From: UBA7887 sp964408735
GTDB lineage: Bacteria > Pseudomonadota > Alphaproteobacteria > UBA7887
Length of the DNA: 8,361 bases
Assembly (NCBI GenBank): GCA_964408735.1
Contig: CAYPAX010000143.1
Coordinates: 1-8,361 of the forward strand
Direction of reading: 5' to 3'
Of the stretch, positions 7,206 through 8,361 are shown one piece after another (positions within the stretch are counted from its first letter, which is position 1; each line of letters starts with the position of its first letter). Both the position numbers and the translations under genes were made by a program. The notes under the pieces are model-generated. The model was not told where the DNA came from. It saw only the letters and a list, made by a program, of their open reading frames with translations, and searched no databases.

Positions 7206-7339
7206 CCTTCGACGGCCTTGGTAGTGGAGATGCTGGCCCCTCCCCCGGCATCTGACAACATGTTACAGTCGATTTCAACGTTTGGGCCATATTGCGCCGT
7301 GTAAACCGAACCGAGCCATAGCAAGCGGAGTGACGAAAC
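7206..7339. promoter_or_regulatory. Divergent intergenic region with presumed promoters for both operons
   Basis: The gap between the E1-alpha gene (minus) and the VTT-domain gene (plus) is the only place where the minus-strand operon and the leftward end of the plus-strand operon can have leading promoters. On the minus strand a TTGAAA occurs at 7278-7273, but the hexamer 17 bases on (TCAGAT) is a poor -10. No convincing promoter could be picked on the plus strand. Also visible are a palindrome AACATGTT at 7257-7264 and a GC-rich dyad at 7228-7253. The promoter role is inferred from gene layout. Confidence 0.45.
7228..7253. repeat. Inverted repeat (9-base arms, 8-base loop) in the E1-alpha leader
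   Basis: AGATGCTGG (7228-7236) faces CCGGCATCT (7245-7253) across CCCCTCCC. Eight of nine positions pair perfectly. The ninth is a G-U wobble if transcribed on the plus strand and a C-A mismatch on the minus strand. It lies about 29 bases upstream of the E1-alpha start and 87 bases upstream of the VTT gene. No T-run follows on either side, so it is not a standard terminator. It may be an operator or leader hairpin, or chance. Confidence 0.35.
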
Positions 7340-8056
7340 GTGGAAGGTGGCCCTGCCAATTATGATGCAAACAAATCTCGGCGAAGATATTTTGGCACTA
7401 AGAGAATTGTCGCAATCGGCACATTATCGGTATTTATCGCGATGGGATGGTACCTTTACGACCAGGGGATAATCCGGCCCGCGGCCATAGAGGAATTGGT
7501 ATTGGATAACCCGGTAAAATCAATATTAATTTTTATAGTAATTTATGTCATGTCAGCAATGGCAACACTTCCGACCTTGCCCTTGAATTTGGCGGCCGGC
7601 CTGTTTTGGGGAGGTATTGCCGGCGGGGTAATCGCCACATTGGGAAGTGGCCTCGGCGCCGTACTTTCGTTCAGCGTGGTGAGGATATTTTTCAATCAGC
7701 CCCTGGCCGCACGGTTCGACAACCGGCTGGTCAAATGGCTGCAACGGGAGCTTGACCAGAAGGGCTGGCAGTTTATCGCCTTCATTCGGGTAAACCCGGT
7801 GTTCCCCACGGCGCCTTTGAATTACATATTGGCGCTCACCTCCGTGCGCTGGTCCACCTATACCTGGGCGAGTCTGGTTTTCCTTCTACCTCCATCGGTG
7901 TGCTTTGCCCTGATCGGCGAGCAGGCAGGCAGTTATCTGGTGGAAGGCCGGACGGCTGACACCGTCCGCACGGTCTTGTTGGTCTCCGCCGCCATCACCG
8001 CTCTGGTCGCGATTCGCGAGTGTGCCCGCTACCTCAACGCAAGGTCTTCGCAGTGA
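7340..8056 (+). CDS. VTT-domain (TVP38/TMEM64, DedA-like) membrane protein
   Basis: This is a 238-residue integral inner-membrane protein. A short basic N-terminus (KSRRR, TKR) precedes hydrophobic segments at about 23-40, 60-78, 84-115, 172-192 and 208-226. The VTT core shows GLFWGGIAGGVIATLGSG (87-104) followed by FSVVR, then FIRVNPVFPTAPLNYI (148-163), matching the glycine-rich and R-x-NP motifs of TVP38/SNARE-associated proteins. It begins with GTG at 7340, with GGAG nine bases upstream; the next in-frame ATG would cut into the first membrane helix. Some DedA-superfamily members move undecaprenyl phosphate or phospholipids across the membrane. Its coupling to a glycosyltransferase suggests a role in lipid-carrier handling, but this is inference. 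The first 75 or so codons are clearly more AT-rich than the neighbouring genes. Confidence 0.88.
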   Translation: MEGGPANYDANKSRRRYFGTKRIVAIGTLSVFIAMGWYLYDQGIIRPAAIEELVLDNPVKSILIFIVIYVMSAMATLPTLPLNLAAGLFWGGIAGGVIATLGSGLGAVLSFSVVRIFFNQPLAARFDNRLVKWLQRELDQKGWQFIAFIRVNPVFPTAPLNYILALTSVRWSTYTWASLVFLLPPSVCFALIGEQAGSYLVEGRTADTVRTVLLVSAAITALVAIRECARYLNARSSQ

Positions 8057-8361
8057 AGAAAGTTACGCTCCTGGCGCTGACGCTGAACGAGATCGACGGC
8101 ATGAAGGTGATCATGCCGGCCATCGAGAAGGATTGGTGCGACCAGGTTCTGATTCTCGATGGCGGTTCCACCGACGGCACCGTCGAGTGGGCGCGAGAGC
8201 AGGGCTACGAGGTCTATATCCAGCAGCGAAAAGGCATACGACACGCCTATCTCGAAGCCCTGCCCCTCATCGAGGGCGATATCGTGGTGACCTTGAGCCC
8301 GGACGGCAACTGCCCGCCGCATTTCATCCCCGAGCTGGTGGAGATGGTCCGGGACGGCTAC
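8053..8361 (+). CDS. Family 2 glycosyltransferase, N-terminal part (cut by window edge)
   Basis: The first 103 residues of a GT2 protein are visible, read from a GTG at 8053 that overlaps the TGA of the VTT-domain gene (GTGA). AAGG lies eight bases upstream. It starts MKKVTLLALTLNE, has the nucleotide-binding LILDGGSTDGT (residues 33-43), and the segment TLSPDGNCPP (about 81-90) sits where dolichol-phosphate-mannose-synthase-like enzymes have DADGSHPP. Those enzymes move a sugar from an NDP-sugar to a polyprenyl phosphate or acceptor. The first Asp of that motif is Ser here, though the second Asp is kept. The end of the gene is beyond the window, so acceptor and membrane segments cannot be judged. 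The translational coupling suggests it works with the VTT protein. Confidence 0.88.
   Translation, partial: MKKVTLLALTLNEIDGMKVIMPAIEKDWCDQVLILDGGSTDGTVEWAREQGYEVYIQQRKGIRHAYLEALPLIEGDIVVTLSPDGNCPPHFIPELVEMVRDGY

Overview
The window is a GC-rich bacterial chromosomal segment. Codon third positions are mostly G/C, Shine-Dalgarno sites are present and genes are tightly packed. The style suits a proteobacterium, perhaps an alphaproteobacterium, but nothing here fixes the taxon. It looks like part of a surface-polysaccharide (O-antigen or exopolysaccharide) locus.

Minus-strand block, read from about 7199 down to 855: E1-alpha-like and E1-beta-like subunits of a thiamine-diphosphate (TPP) 2-oxoacid enzyme; a ColD-type PLP-dependent sugar 3-dehydratase; an extended SDR sugar epimerase/reductase; and a long fusion of a cobalamin-binding-type radical SAM protein with a sugar-1-phosphate nucleotidyltransferase. 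These genes overlap or lie within about 20 bases of each other, so they are probably one operon. A doubtful 57-codon ORF starts on the last stop codon of the block. A NUDIX hydrolase (617 to 51) follows after a gap of about 240 bases.

Plus-strand block, diverging at about 7206-7339: a VTT-domain (TVP38/DedA-like) membrane protein, coupled by a GTGA overlap to a family-2 glycosyltransferase that runs off the right edge.

Central interpretation (inference): ColD makes GDP-4-keto-3,6-dideoxy-D-mannose in colitose biosynthesis. Here it sits between a stand-alone E1 alpha/beta pair, with no E2 or E3 gene in view, and an SDR. The pair could transfer a two-carbon acetyl unit from pyruvate to the C4 ketone and the SDR could reduce the branch. 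That would give a yersiniose-like 4-C-(1-hydroxyethyl)-3,6-dideoxy sugar, but GDP-linked and made by a PDH-E1-like heteromer instead of the single-chain YerE enzyme. The nucleotidyltransferase domain would activate the sugar phosphate, and the radical SAM domain may add a further modification. The 4,6-dehydratase this needs is not in the window.
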